Source of the DNA: Bacteroidales bacterium
GTDB lineage: Bacteria > Bacteroidota > Bacteroidia > Bacteroidales > F082
Reading direction: 5' to 3'
Assembly (NCBI GenBank): GCA_017395365.1
Contig: JAFPUN010000002.1
Span: 1-64,000, forward strand
Length of the DNA: 64,000 bases
Below are positions 43,831 through 52,989 of the stretch, one piece after another. Each line of letters starts with the position of its first letter. The stretch's first letter is position 1. The notes beneath the pieces are model-generated. The model worked only from the letters and a program-made list of their open reading frames with translations, did no database searches and had not been told where the DNA came from. The translations under genes and the position numbers were made by a program.

Positions 43831-44544
43831 ATGAGTCTAAAGCAACACATCCCCAACGCCCTCACTTGCGGCAACCTCGTCTCGGGCTGCATGTCCATCC
43901 TTTTCGTCGCCTGCGGCATGCCCGTCAAGGCGGCTGTCATGATTTTCGTGGCAGGTCTCTTCGACTTCCTCGACGGCTTTGCCGCACGGCTGCTCAAGGC
44001 GCATTCGCCCATTGGGGCCGACTTGGACTCGTTGGCCGATGTGGTCTCGTCGGGGGTGGCACCCGGTTTCATCATGTATTGGCTGATGGCGCATGCCGCC
44101 GACCTGCCCGATTTCAGATGGCTGGGCATCAGCGTGTTGCCTTGTTTGGCGTTTTTGTTGCCTGTTTTTTCTGCCATCCGCTTGGCCAAGTTCAACATCG
44201 ACGACACGCAAAAGACCTCGTTTCGTGGGCTACCCGCCCCTGGTATGGCCATCTTCATCGCTTCTCTGCCTTTGGCGCTCGGCCAAGTGGGACATCTCAC
44301 AGATGGCGCCTTGGGCTATTGGGCCTGCCTTGGCATCACCATGGTGTTCTCGTTCATGATGGTGAGCCGTCTGCGTTTCTTCTCGTTCAAGATGAAATCG
44401 GCAAAATGGAAAGGCAACGAGGTGCGCTGGATCTTCCTCATCGTGGCCGTAGCCGCCGTGGCCGTCTTCCGCCTGGTGGCCTTGCCCTTCGTGATGGTGT
44501 TCTACATGCTGCTTTCGATTTTTTTCGCTGGGAAAATGGAGTAA
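43831..44544 (+). CDS. pssA: CDP-diacylglycerol-serine O-phosphatidyltransferase
   Basis: 237 residues with about six to eight membrane helices. The CDP-alcohol transferase motif D-G-x2-A-R-x8-G-x3-D-x3-D is present as FLDGFAARLLKAHSPIGADLD followed by SLAD. The enzyme makes phosphatidylserine, the precursor of phosphatidylethanolamine, in the inner membrane. The start MSLKQHIPNALTCGNLVSGC is typical of the Bacteroidota/Gram-positive type II form. A phosphatidylserine decarboxylase gene, often adjacent in this phylum, is absent here. A relic of an unrelated gene follows. Confidence 0.93.
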   Translation: MSLKQHIPNALTCGNLVSGCMSILFVACGMPVKAAVMIFVAGLFDFLDGFAARLLKAHSPIGADLDSLADVVSSGVAPGFIMYWLMAHAADLPDFRWLGISVLPCLAFLLPVFSAIRLAKFNIDDTQKTSFRGLPAPGMAIFIASLPLALGQVGHLTDGALGYWACLGITMVFSFMMVSRLRFFSFKMKSAKWKGNEVRWIFLIVAVAAVAVFRLVALPFVMVFYMLLSIFFAGKME

Positions 44545-44563
44545 TTTTTGGAAAATTTCCCCG

Positions 44564-44659
44564 AGACCCGACCAAGAAATCGGCATCCGCGACCTCGCCT
44601 CGGGACTCTACCTGATGCGCTGCGGCAACGCCGCCTTGCGCTTCGTAAAACAGCAATAA
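44564..44659 (+). pseudogene. Orphan fragment of a T9SS sorting domain
   Basis: A 31-codon stretch ending in TAA reads RPDQEIGIRDLASGLYLMRC and then GNAALRFVKQQ. The pattern DLASGLY(L/V)(M/V)R...RFVKQ is the end of a type A T9SS sorting domain. No start codon, signal peptide or upstream body exists, since pssA ends only 20 bases before. It looks like the remnant of a lost cargo gene. Confidence 0.6.
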
Positions 44660-44678
44660 TGGTTGTTTTTAGTATAAA

Positions 44679-44720
44679 TGAATCCCGCAGCAAAAAGTTT
44701 TGCTGCGGGATTCGCTTTTT
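44679..44720. terminator. Terminator before lptB
   Basis: GAATCCCGCAGCAAAA pairs with TTTTGCTGCGGGATTC, followed by a T run after a short gap. It can serve the leftward lptB gene and rightward transcripts. Confidence 0.8.
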
Positions 44721-44746
44721 AGGGAATTCTCTAGCGTGAATTACCT

Positions 44747-45484
44747 TTACAATTCCTTCTTGTGGAAGACGAAATTATGTCCGAGATACACCTCGCGGAC
44801 ATGCTCGTCCTGTGCCAGATTCTCGGGCGTGTCTGTCTTGAGCACCTTGCCGTCGAAAAGCAGATAGGCACGGTCGGTGATGCTGAGGGTCTCGTGCACG
44901 TTATGGTCGGTGATGAGCACACCGATGTTTTTCCGTTTCAGTTTGAAGATGATGCGCTGGATGTCCTCGACGGCGATGGGGTCGACACCAGCGAAAGGCT
45001 CGTCCAAGAGGATGAAGTTGGGATCGATGGCCAAGGCACGGGCTATCTCGGTACGACGACGCTCGCCGCCCGACAGTTGTATGCCCTTGCTCTTGCGCAC
45101 CTTCTGCAAGCCGAACTCGTCAAGTAGCGCTTCCAACTTCTCCTGCTGTTGCTGCTTAGTCAGGCCATGCTTGAACTGCATGACGGAGATGATGTTGTCC
45201 TCGACGCTCATCTGCCTAAACACCGATGCTTCCTGCGCAAGATAGCCGATGCCGATTTGAGCGCGCTTGTACATGGGCAGTTCGGAGATGTCCTTCTCAT
45301 CGAGAAAGACCTTGCCTGCGTAGGGCTTGATGAGGCCCACCACCATATAGAATGTCGTGGTCTTGCCTGCACCATTGGGACCGAGCAGACCCACGATTTC
45401 GCCTTGTTCAACCTCAATGTTGACATTGTTGACCACGGTGCGTTGACCGTATTTCTTGACCAGATCTTCAGTTCTCAGCTTCAT
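44747..45484 (-). CDS. lptB: LPS export ABC transporter ATPase LptB
   Basis: 245 residues. ATPase of the LptB2FG complex that extracts lipopolysaccharide from the inner membrane. Walker [21 protein letters not shown]-loop region with [17 protein letters not shown], signature [15 protein letters not shown], Walker [14 protein letters not shown] and the H-loop [10 protein letters not shown] are all intact. The closeness of the sequence to LptB rather than to other ABC ATPases rests on [12 protein letters not shown] and FAGVDPIAV. LptE is encoded at 23255. kdsD, which makes the Kdo precursor of LPS, is the next gene upstream on the same strand. Confidence 0.95.
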   Translation of the reverse strand: MKLRTEDLVKKYGQRTVVNNVNIEVEQGEIVGLLGPNGAGKTTTFYMVVGLIKPYAGKVFLDEKDISELPMYKRAQIGIGYLAQEASVFRQMSVEDNIISVMQFKHGLTKQQQQEKLEALLDEFGLQKVRKSKGIQLSGGERRRTEIARALAIDPNFILLDEPFAGVDPIAVEDIQRIIFKLKRKNIGVLITDHNVHETLSITDRAYLLFDGKVLKTDTPENLAQDEHVREVYLGHNFVFHKKEL

Positions 45485-45520
45485 TTTTAGTTGTTCAGTT
45501 ATTCAGTTGTTTAGTTGCTG

Positions 45521-45645
45521 CTGGCTATTGGCTACTGGCAGTCTCACCGATTCTTTAGGAGATTGCGTTCCACCTTCGCGGAATGAGGGGCCCGCAATGA
45601 CGCCAAAGGGGAAGAGGCTGCCAGAGGCCAGAGGCCAAAAGCCAG
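45521..45645. repeat. Palindromic repeats between kdsD and lptB
   Basis: CTGGCTATTGGCTACTGGCAG (shown here in part: TGGCTATTGGCTACTGGCAG, ending 45541) faces CTGCCAGAGGCCAGAGGCC (from 45618), an imperfect inverted pair. Between them lies TTTAGGAGATTGCG with CGCAATGACG, a second dispersed repeat that also occurs at 51250-51315. No ORF. The region separates kdsD from lptB, so the two may be transcribed separately. Confidence 0.55.
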
Positions 45646-45651
45646 AGGCCA

Positions 45652-46617
45652 TTAAAATAACCCTTCCTTCAATATATCATGCAAATGAATAATCCCCAAA
45701 TACCTCCCCTCATGCACCACGGGCAATTGCGTAATACTGTTCTCCCGCATCTTGTGCAAGGCGTTGACCACCAAGGCATCTTCTTCGATGGTCTTGGGGT
45801 TGGAGGTCATGATCTGTGATGCTTTTACATGTTCGATGTCAGTGGTGTTCATCAGCATGCGACGCAAGTCACCGTCGGTGATGATGCCCAATATCCGCTC
45901 GTCGTGCATCACCACGGTGGCACCCAACCGCTTGTGTGTCATCTCGATGATAACGCGAGTGAGGTTGTCGTCAGGACCCACCTCGGGGCGCTCGTTGCGG
46001 GTGTAGAGGTCTTTCACGCGAAGGTAGAGCTGCTTGCCGAGGGCTCCACCCGGGTGGAACTTGGCGAAATCTTCCGTCGAGAAGCCGCGGCACCGCATTA
46101 AAACAAGTGCCAAGGCATCCCCCATGACGAGTTGTGCCGTGGTGCTACTCGTGGGTGCGAGGCTGCCAGGGATGGCCTCCTCTCCAACCGTCACGTCAAG
46201 GACATAGTCGGCCTGTGCAGCAAGATAAGAGTCGCGATTGCCAACGATGGCTACAATCTTGTTGCCGCGCAATTTGATGAGCGGCACCAGCACCTTGATT
46301 TCTGGGGTCTCGCCACTTTTCGAGAGCACGACCACCACATCGCCTTCGCGCACGATGCCTAAGTCGCCATGGATGGCATCGGCAGCATGCATAAACACGG
46401 CCGTAGTGCCAGTCGAATTCATCGTGGCCACAATCTTTTGCGCGATGATGGCGCTCTTCCCGATGCCAGTAAAGACCAGATTTCCTTTGTTCTCAAGCAT
46501 CAGTTCCACCGTTTTTCGGAAATCGTCATCGATTTTTTGCCTCAATCCAATTATCGCATTTGCCTCATTTTCAATAATTTGAGTGGCTAATTCGATAATT
46601 ATGTCATTTTTTTTCAT
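45652..46617 (-). CDS. kdsD: Arabinose-5-phosphate isomerase, KpsF/GutQ family
   Basis: 321 residues. Interconverts ribulose 5-phosphate and arabinose 5-phosphate, the first step to Kdo of the LPS core. The N-terminal SIS domain (about 30-170) has VFTGIGKSAIIAQKIVATMN and VVVLSKSGETPEIKVLVP. Two CBS domains follow (about 205-260 and 275-321), with LGIITDGDLRRML and LGIIHLHDILKEGLF. The zinc/histidine motif HPGGALGKQL is intact. Divergent from recQ, and upstream of lptB on the same strand. Confidence 0.93.
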   Translation of the reverse strand: MKKNDIIIELATQIIENEANAIIGLRQKIDDDFRKTVELMLENKGNLVFTGIGKSAIIAQKIVATMNSTGTTAVFMHAADAIHGDLGIVREGDVVVVLSKSGETPEIKVLVPLIKLRGNKIVAIVGNRDSYLAAQADYVLDVTVGEEAIPGSLAPTSSTTAQLVMGDALALVLMRCRGFSTEDFAKFHPGGALGKQLYLRVKDLYTRNERPEVGPDDNLTRVIIEMTHKRLGATVVMHDERILGIITDGDLRRMLMNTTDIEHVKASQIMTSNPKTIEEDALVVNALHKMRENSITQLPVVHEGRYLGIIHLHDILKEGLF

Positions 46618-46633
46618 TTTTTATCGCTTTTTT

Positions 46634-46666
46634 CTTGCTTCGTATGACCTAAAACCTATAACTTTG
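46634..46666 (+). promoter_or_regulatory. Predicted promoter of recQ
   Basis: CTTG (46634-46637, one base from TTTG), 21-base spacer, TAACTTTG (46659-46666). The recQ start is 104 bases beyond. Confidence 0.45.
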
Positions 46667-46769
46667 TCTTTGCGACAAGAGCTCAAACCGGCTCTCTACA
46701 AAAACGCAGTTTCTCGTAAGAGATTGCAAAATAACGCAAAAAATCGGACAATACCAAAAGAAGGAAATC

Positions 46770-48977
<2,208 letters not shown>

Positions 48978-48983
48978 TCGTAA

Positions 48984-49364
48984 ATGAAAAAAACAGCATT
49001 CATTGTTTTGTTCTTTGTCCTTGCGGCCCTCGTTGGGTGCAAGGACAAAGGTTATGTGCCCGCCCATCTGCTCACGGAGCAGGAGATGATCGCCATCATG
49101 ACCGATGTGCAAATCATCGAGGCCGACATCAACCGCCAGAAGACGCAGGAACGTGAGCGCGACCTCAACGACACGACGCAAGTCGAGCCAAAAGATTATG
49201 TGGCGATTTCAAAGGATTATTACGCCCAGCTCTTCGAGCATTATGGCATCACCGACAGCATCTTCACACAGAACCTCAAATACTACACCGAGCATCCCGC
49301 CGACTTGGAGCGCATCATGGACTCGGTGATGCAGCGGCTGATGAAGGAACAGGCAGAGCCCTGA
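48984..49364 (+). CDS. DUF4296 lipoprotein
   Basis: 126 residues. Lipoprotein signal ending LAALVGC (Cys19), then the DUF4296 pattern: LLTEQEMIAIMTDVQIIEAD, SKDYYAQLFEHYGITDSIFT and LKYYTEHPADLERIMDSVMQ. The family is restricted to Bacteroidota and is of unknown function. It lies 6 bp after recQ and is probably cotranscribed. A weak hairpin at about 49363-49396 may end the transcript before the IS200-like gene. Confidence 0.88.
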   Translation: MKKTAFIVLFFVLAALVGCKDKGYVPAHLLTEQEMIAIMTDVQIIEADINRQKTQERERDLNDTTQVEPKDYVAISKDYYAQLFEHYGITDSIFTQNLKYYTEHPADLERIMDSVMQRLMKEQAEP

Positions 49365-49404
49365 AGGGGCGAGACGGTGTCAACCTCTGCCCTTCGTTGT
49401 GTTT

Positions 49405-49421
49405 ATAATGTCAAACATTAT
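49405..49421. repeat. Small palindrome upstream of the IS200-like transposase
   Basis: ATAATGT-CAA-ACATTAT, a perfect 7-bp stem with a 3-base loop, 21 bases before the transposase start. IS200/IS605 elements use subterminal hairpins as recognition sites, and this one could be the left-end hairpin; it could also hold back translation. Confidence 0.5.
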
Positions 49422-49442
49422 CAAATGAAATAAAACATCATC

Positions 49443-49898
49443 ATGGCCAGCACATTAGTCCAGCAATATATACACATCGTATTCCATACGAAATGCACCA
49501 GCATCACCATGCGTGAAGAGGATTTAGGGCGTATTTTCGATTATGTAGGGGGCATCATTCGAAACATCGACGGAGTTTCCATACAGGTGGGAGGTCGTCC
49601 CGACCACATCCACATTTTGGCATCCATGCCAAAAACCATGAGCCTAGCCGAATTTGTCAGAACCATTAAATCCAACAGCAGCAAGTGGGTGAAAACATTG
49701 GACAGCTATTATGAGCCATTCATGTGGCAGGTAGGCTATGGGGCATTCAGCGTCAGCGCTTCAGTGTTGGACAAAGTCGCCAGATATATCAAAAACCAGA
49801 AATCACATCATGACAAACAAACCTACGTCGATGAATACAAACAATTCTTGGATGCATACCATATTGAATATGACGAACGGTATGCGTTCGGGGATTGA
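49443..49898 (+). CDS. tnpA: IS200-family transposase TnpA (Y1 single-strand transposase)
   Basis: 151 residues, the full length of the family. The HuH metal site is DHIHILASMP, the nucleophile is Tyr in VARYIKNQKSHH, and YIHIVFHTKC and WQVGYGAFSVS are family blocks. The enzyme moves single-stranded DNA by cleaving at hairpins near the ends. There is no tnpB, so it is IS200-like rather than IS605-like. A strong hairpin follows the stop at 49911-49935 and three copies of an 18-bp motif lie at 49935-50034. It shows no relation beyond the fold to the RAYT at 25304. Confidence 0.93.
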   Translation: MASTLVQQYIHIVFHTKCTSITMREEDLGRIFDYVGGIIRNIDGVSIQVGGRPDHIHILASMPKTMSLAEFVRTIKSNSSKWVKTLDSYYEPFMWQVGYGAFSVSASVLDKVARYIKNQKSHHDKQTYVDEYKQFLDAYHIEYDERYAFGD

Positions 49899-49909
49899 AT
49901 TTTGTCGGC

Positions 49910-49935
49910 TTGCGGACGGCTCGTCCGCATTTTTT
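49910..49935 (+). terminator. Hairpin after tnpA (terminator or right end)
   Basis: TGCGGACG-GCT-CGTCCGCA followed by a run of T, 12 bases after the tnpA stop. It has the form of a rho-independent terminator and is also placed where an IS200-type right-end hairpin would be. Confidence 0.7.
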
Positions 49936-50034
49936 CGGCAGGGGTTTACACCGCCAGAATTGATTATTCCCGTTTTTTTTGTCGGCAAGGGTTTACACCC
50001 CATTTCGCCGTTTTTTTCGGCAGGGGTTTACACC
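49935..50034. repeat. Three direct repeats TCGGCAGGGGTTTACACC
   Basis: The 18-bp motif occurs at 49935-49952, 49982-49999 (one change, CAAGG) and 50017-50034, each after a run of T. Spacing start to start is 47 and 35. The sequences between them differ. The array follows tnpA and ends before the 3' end of the leftward lipoprotein gene. Confidence 0.8.
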
Positions 50035-50070
50035 ACCTGCCTGCGAAGCTGTCACCCTTTCAGGGTTCCG

Positions 50071-51132
50071 TTATTTCTTCAATTCCTGGGCAATCAAATC
50101 ATTCAGTTTCTTCGCGGCATCCAATAGCATGCTTTCGTCCGTCGGGACGGGCACAGGCTTTGTGTTCAGGCGGCTCAAGGTCTCCGACGAGCAGGCCTCG
50201 CGGTCGCCCTTGATGGTGGTGTAGTCGTTCTTGAAGGTAGAGGTCACTTCGAAGGGAACTGTCGCCTTCTCAAATGTACGGTAACCGTCACAATCCATGT
50301 ATTTTATCGTTCCTGAAACCGCCACGCTTTTGTTCTGTGAATGATCAGTTACTATTACAGTCTTTCCCTCATTAGTTTCCTTAAAGGTAACTTCATCAAG
50401 ACGGTTAGGGGTAATTTGAATGTCATCTACAACAACGAGCATTTGAGCATCACCCCGTCTTGGTATCTTCCAGCTTGAAGAACACACCACATTTTCAGTA
50501 ACCTCGCCTTCGTCGAAAGCCATTACAGCATCGGCAAACTCCACCAACAAGGGACGTTCATCCTTACCCACAACTACAATCTCTACATGGTCACACGAAA
50601 GCAGGAGCATTTTCTTTTGCAATAATGGCAGGTTGCTGTTCTCCTTATTGGTACGTCTCAACTGTTTGACATACTTTTCCGCCTCTACGGCATCCTCTTT
50701 TGAGCCTGAATCAAGCAGTTGGTTGGCCTTCGCCACCAAGAAAGCCTCTGCATGGTTGCGTGCCACCATCATGTCCTCATCAAGGTCGAGCTTCACATAG
50801 TTCATATCGTTTTTGACTTGGGTCGGGAAGCAGGCCAAGGCGTCGTTGCGGCCTTTCATGCTGCAATAACGCTGGTAGATTTCGGGCCACACATCGGGTT
50901 GACCCGTGGCCTTCAAGGCCTGTATGCGCTCGTGGTCGGCCTGATTGGCCTTGTGGTAGGAAGCCGCCACATAGTTGATATGCTTGGCGTTCATGTCGCC
51001 GTCGCAGATGTCGGGCGCCACGCGCTGGATCACCTGGTCATATTCTTGGGCTTCATAGAGTTTCTTGGTCGTGTTGCAGGCAGTCAGCATCGCGCCGAAC
51101 AACAAAGCGGGAATCAGTCGGAGGTATTTCAT
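50071..51132 (-). CDS. Hypothetical lipoprotein with TPR-like start
   Basis: 353 residues. Lipoprotein signal ending GAMLTAC (Cys19), followed by NTTKKLYEAQEYDQVIQRVA, a helical repeat often seen at the start of Bacteroidota envelope proteins. Residues about 30-190 look helical; the rest is beta-rich with segments such as HVEIVVVGKDERPLLVEFAD and SVAVSGTIKYMDCDGYRTFE. No enzyme motif is recognised. It is probably at the outer membrane. Convergent with the IS200-like element; a 310-bp repeat-filled gap separates it from the polyprenyl synthase gene. Confidence 0.7.
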   Translation of the reverse strand: MKYLRLIPALLFGAMLTACNTTKKLYEAQEYDQVIQRVAPDICDGDMNAKHINYVAASYHKANQADHERIQALKATGQPDVWPEIYQRYCSMKGRNDALACFPTQVKNDMNYVKLDLDEDMMVARNHAEAFLVAKANQLLDSGSKEDAVEAEKYVKQLRRTNKENSNLPLLQKKMLLLSCDHVEIVVVGKDERPLLVEFADAVMAFDEGEVTENVVCSSSWKIPRRGDAQMLVVVDDIQITPNRLDEVTFKETNEGKTVIVTDHSQNKSVAVSGTIKYMDCDGYRTFEKATVPFEVTSTFKNDYTTIKGDREACSSETLSRLNTKPVPVPTDESMLLDAAKKLNDLIAQELKK

Positions 51133-51442
51133 TGATTCAATTATTGATTACTTTACTCATAGCGCTATACTGGGATGCGTGACTCCATGTCTTCATCGTC
51201 ATGGCGGAGGGACATCCGCCATCTCCTAAGCAAGAAGAGAGACTCGTTTGCTTTAGGAGATTGACTCGCTCCGCATCGTCGAATCTTCGATTTGCGGATC
51301 GAGTCCGCAATGACGGCTGTCGAGTCTCGTAGTCACGCAGTCTCACAGTCTCGCGTCAATAAAGAAAAACTACAAATTTCGCTCCAAATTATCCTTTTCC
51401 AGCGAAAATCTTTAATTTTGTGGCATCGAAACCTCAATTTTC
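51133..51442. other. Intergenic region with nested palindromes
   Basis: 310 bases between divergent genes. It holds three hairpins: ATGGCGGA/TCCGCCAT (51201-51222), CTCCTAAGCAA/TTGCTTTAGGAG (51223-51260) and TTGCGGA/TCCGCAA (51293-51311). CGCAATGACGG and short CTCGTAGTCACGCAGTCTC repeats follow. There is no ORF. The right end carries the -7 box of the next gene. Confidence 0.65.
51413..51420 (+). promoter_or_regulatory. Predicted -7 box of the polyprenyl synthase gene
   Basis: TAATTTTG matches TAnnTTTG, 23 bases before the start codon at 51443. A -33 TTTG at standard spacing is not clear. Confidence 0.5.
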
Positions 51443-52414
51443 ATGGAAAAAATAAAGCAACTGCAACAGGATTTCGCCGAATTCTTGGCGAACACCAACT
51501 TCAACGGACAACCGAAGGAGTTATACGAACCCATTGCCTACACCATTTTGCAAAGCGGCAAACGCCTCCGCCCGATGCTCTGCCTCTTGGCCAACGAACT
51601 ATTTGACGGCGACGAGCAGCAAGCCCTTTGGCCCGCCTTGGCCTTGGAGACCTTCCACAACTTTACCCTCATCCACGACGACATCATGGACAAGGCACCC
51701 ATGCGCCGCGGAATGCCGACGGTCTACCAAAAATGGAACGCCGACATTGCCATCCTCTCTGGCGACGCTATGCTGGCTCAAGCCTTCCAATATGCGCTGA
51801 AACCCGATAAAGGCGCCGAACTCGCCCGACAACTCGGCAAGGTAGCCATCGAGATATGCGAAGGCCAGCAGATGGACCTCAACTTCGAGACCCTCGGCAA
51901 CGTCACCATCCCCGAATATCTCGAGATGATCCGCCTGAAGACCGCCGTCCTCTTGGCCACGGCCTTACAGATGGGCGCCACAGTAGCGGGAGCAAAAGAA
52001 ACTGACATACAACACCTCTACGACTTTGGCATCAACCTGGGCATGAGCTTCCAACTGCAGGACGACATCCTCGACCTCTACAGCGATGTGGCGGTGTTCG
52101 GCAAGCGCCATGGCGGCGACATTGCCGACAACAAGAAGACCTACCTTTATCTGAAGGCGCTCGAAATGGCTTCCGAAAAAGACCGCAAGCGCCTCGAACA
52201 GCTTTTCGCCCTGCGCATCGGCCACGACGAAGAGGAAAAAATCGAAGAGGTGCAATCCATCTACGACCGTCTTCAGGTGCGCGAGGCTGTCGAGCAGGTC
52301 ATGCTCGACTATGACCACAAGGCTTTCGCGGCCTTGGAAGCCATCGACTTGCCTGAAGAAAGGAAAACACATCTTCGCACTTACGCGGAACTACTGTCGG
52401 GAAGGAAAAAATAA
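51443..52414 (+). CDS. Polyprenyl (isoprenoid) diphosphate synthase
   Basis: 323 residues, all-helical trans-prenyl synthase. The first aspartate-rich motif is LIHDDIMD (Asp79, Asp80, Asp83), followed by RRG; the second is FQLQDDILDLYSD. It condenses isopentenyl diphosphate with allylic substrates, for quinone side chains or other isoprenoids. Phe74, five residues before the first motif, would favour short products (C15-C20), but chain length cannot be settled by eye. It is monocistronic, with a predicted -7 box upstream and a convergent terminator downstream. Confidence 0.92.
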   Translation: MEKIKQLQQDFAEFLANTNFNGQPKELYEPIAYTILQSGKRLRPMLCLLANELFDGDEQQALWPALALETFHNFTLIHDDIMDKAPMRRGMPTVYQKWNADIAILSGDAMLAQAFQYALKPDKGAELARQLGKVAIEICEGQQMDLNFETLGNVTIPEYLEMIRLKTAVLLATALQMGATVAGAKETDIQHLYDFGINLGMSFQLQDDILDLYSDVAVFGKRHGGDIADNKKTYLYLKALEMASEKDRKRLEQLFALRIGHDEEEKIEEVQSIYDRLQVREAVEQVMLDYDHKAFAALEAIDLPEERKTHLRTYAELLSGRKK

Positions 52415-52435
52415 GACCACGATAACAATAAAAAA

Positions 52436-52478
52436 GAATGCGGAACAGAAGGCTCAAACCTCTATTCCGCATTTTTTG
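52436..52478. terminator. Bidirectional terminator
   Basis: AATGCGGAACAGAAGG pairs with CCTCTATTCCGCATT with two mismatches, flanked by A and T runs, between convergent genes. Confidence 0.8.
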
Positions 52479-52500
52479 TTTTAGCGAATCTCAAGAAAGA

Positions 52501-52932
52501 CTATTTTTCAGACTTTTCAGTACCTTCGTTTTTTTTGAGTTCCGGTTTCCGCGCGGCTCTCTTGGATTGTCTGTCGACCTTCAGAGCCTTCTTCTCTTCC
52601 TTCAAAACTTTCTTCTCGGCGCAGTGTTTGCCATCCTTGCATTCCACTTTCTTCTCGGCGCAGCAATCACCTTGTTTTTTCTCCACCTTCTTGTCAGCGC
52701 AGCAATCGCCTTGCTTTTTCTCTACCTTCTTGGTGTCACAGCACTCGGCCTTCTTTTGCTCCACAGGCTTCTGAGTGTCCGTCGAAAGCGTAGGTTTCTC
52801 CTTCTTTTCCACTACGGCAGTCGTCTCCGATTTCTTAGTTTTCACTTCTACAGTTTGTGCGGTCGCATCTTGGATGCCCAAGGCACTAATGGCGAAGAAA
52901 GCCAAAGCGCCAAATAAGATTGATTTCTTCAT
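52501..52932 (-). CDS. Secreted Lys-rich protein with Cys-Cys repeats
   Basis: 143 residues. A signal peptide (cleavage near GIQDATAQ) is followed by a Lys/Glu/Thr-rich stretch and a repeat block at about 60-110: ECCDTKKVEKKQGD, DCCADKKVEKKQGD, DCCAEKKVECKDGKHCAEKK. Eight cysteines occur in the block, in pairs and singles. The C-terminus is strongly basic (KVDRQSKRAARKPELKK). No enzyme fold is expected; metal binding or sequestration in the periplasm is possible but unproven. It resembles the lipoprotein at 30000-30482 in composition (GGEKECCKHE), not in alignable sequence. Confidence 0.75.
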   Translation of the reverse strand: MKKSILFGALAFFAISALGIQDATAQTVEVKTKKSETTAVVEKKEKPTLSTDTQKPVEQKKAECCDTKKVEKKQGDCCADKKVEKKQGDCCAEKKVECKDGKHCAEKKVLKEEKKALKVDRQSKRAARKPELKKNEGTEKSEK

Positions 52933-52989
52933 GTTGATAGGGTTTAATTAAGTTTACAAATGAATATCTAGCAAAAATCGTTCCAAAAA

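Noticed and set aside
42317-43834. Rightward ORF of 505 codons opposite murF-alr
   Set aside because: The leftward frame carries both enzyme domains with active-site motifs; the antisense frame has none.
49443-49898. Y1 transposase here as a second RAYT
   Set aside because: Length, YGAFSVS and YIKNQ motifs fit IS200 TnpA, not RAYT, and the REP hairpins found at 25162-26035 do not flank it.
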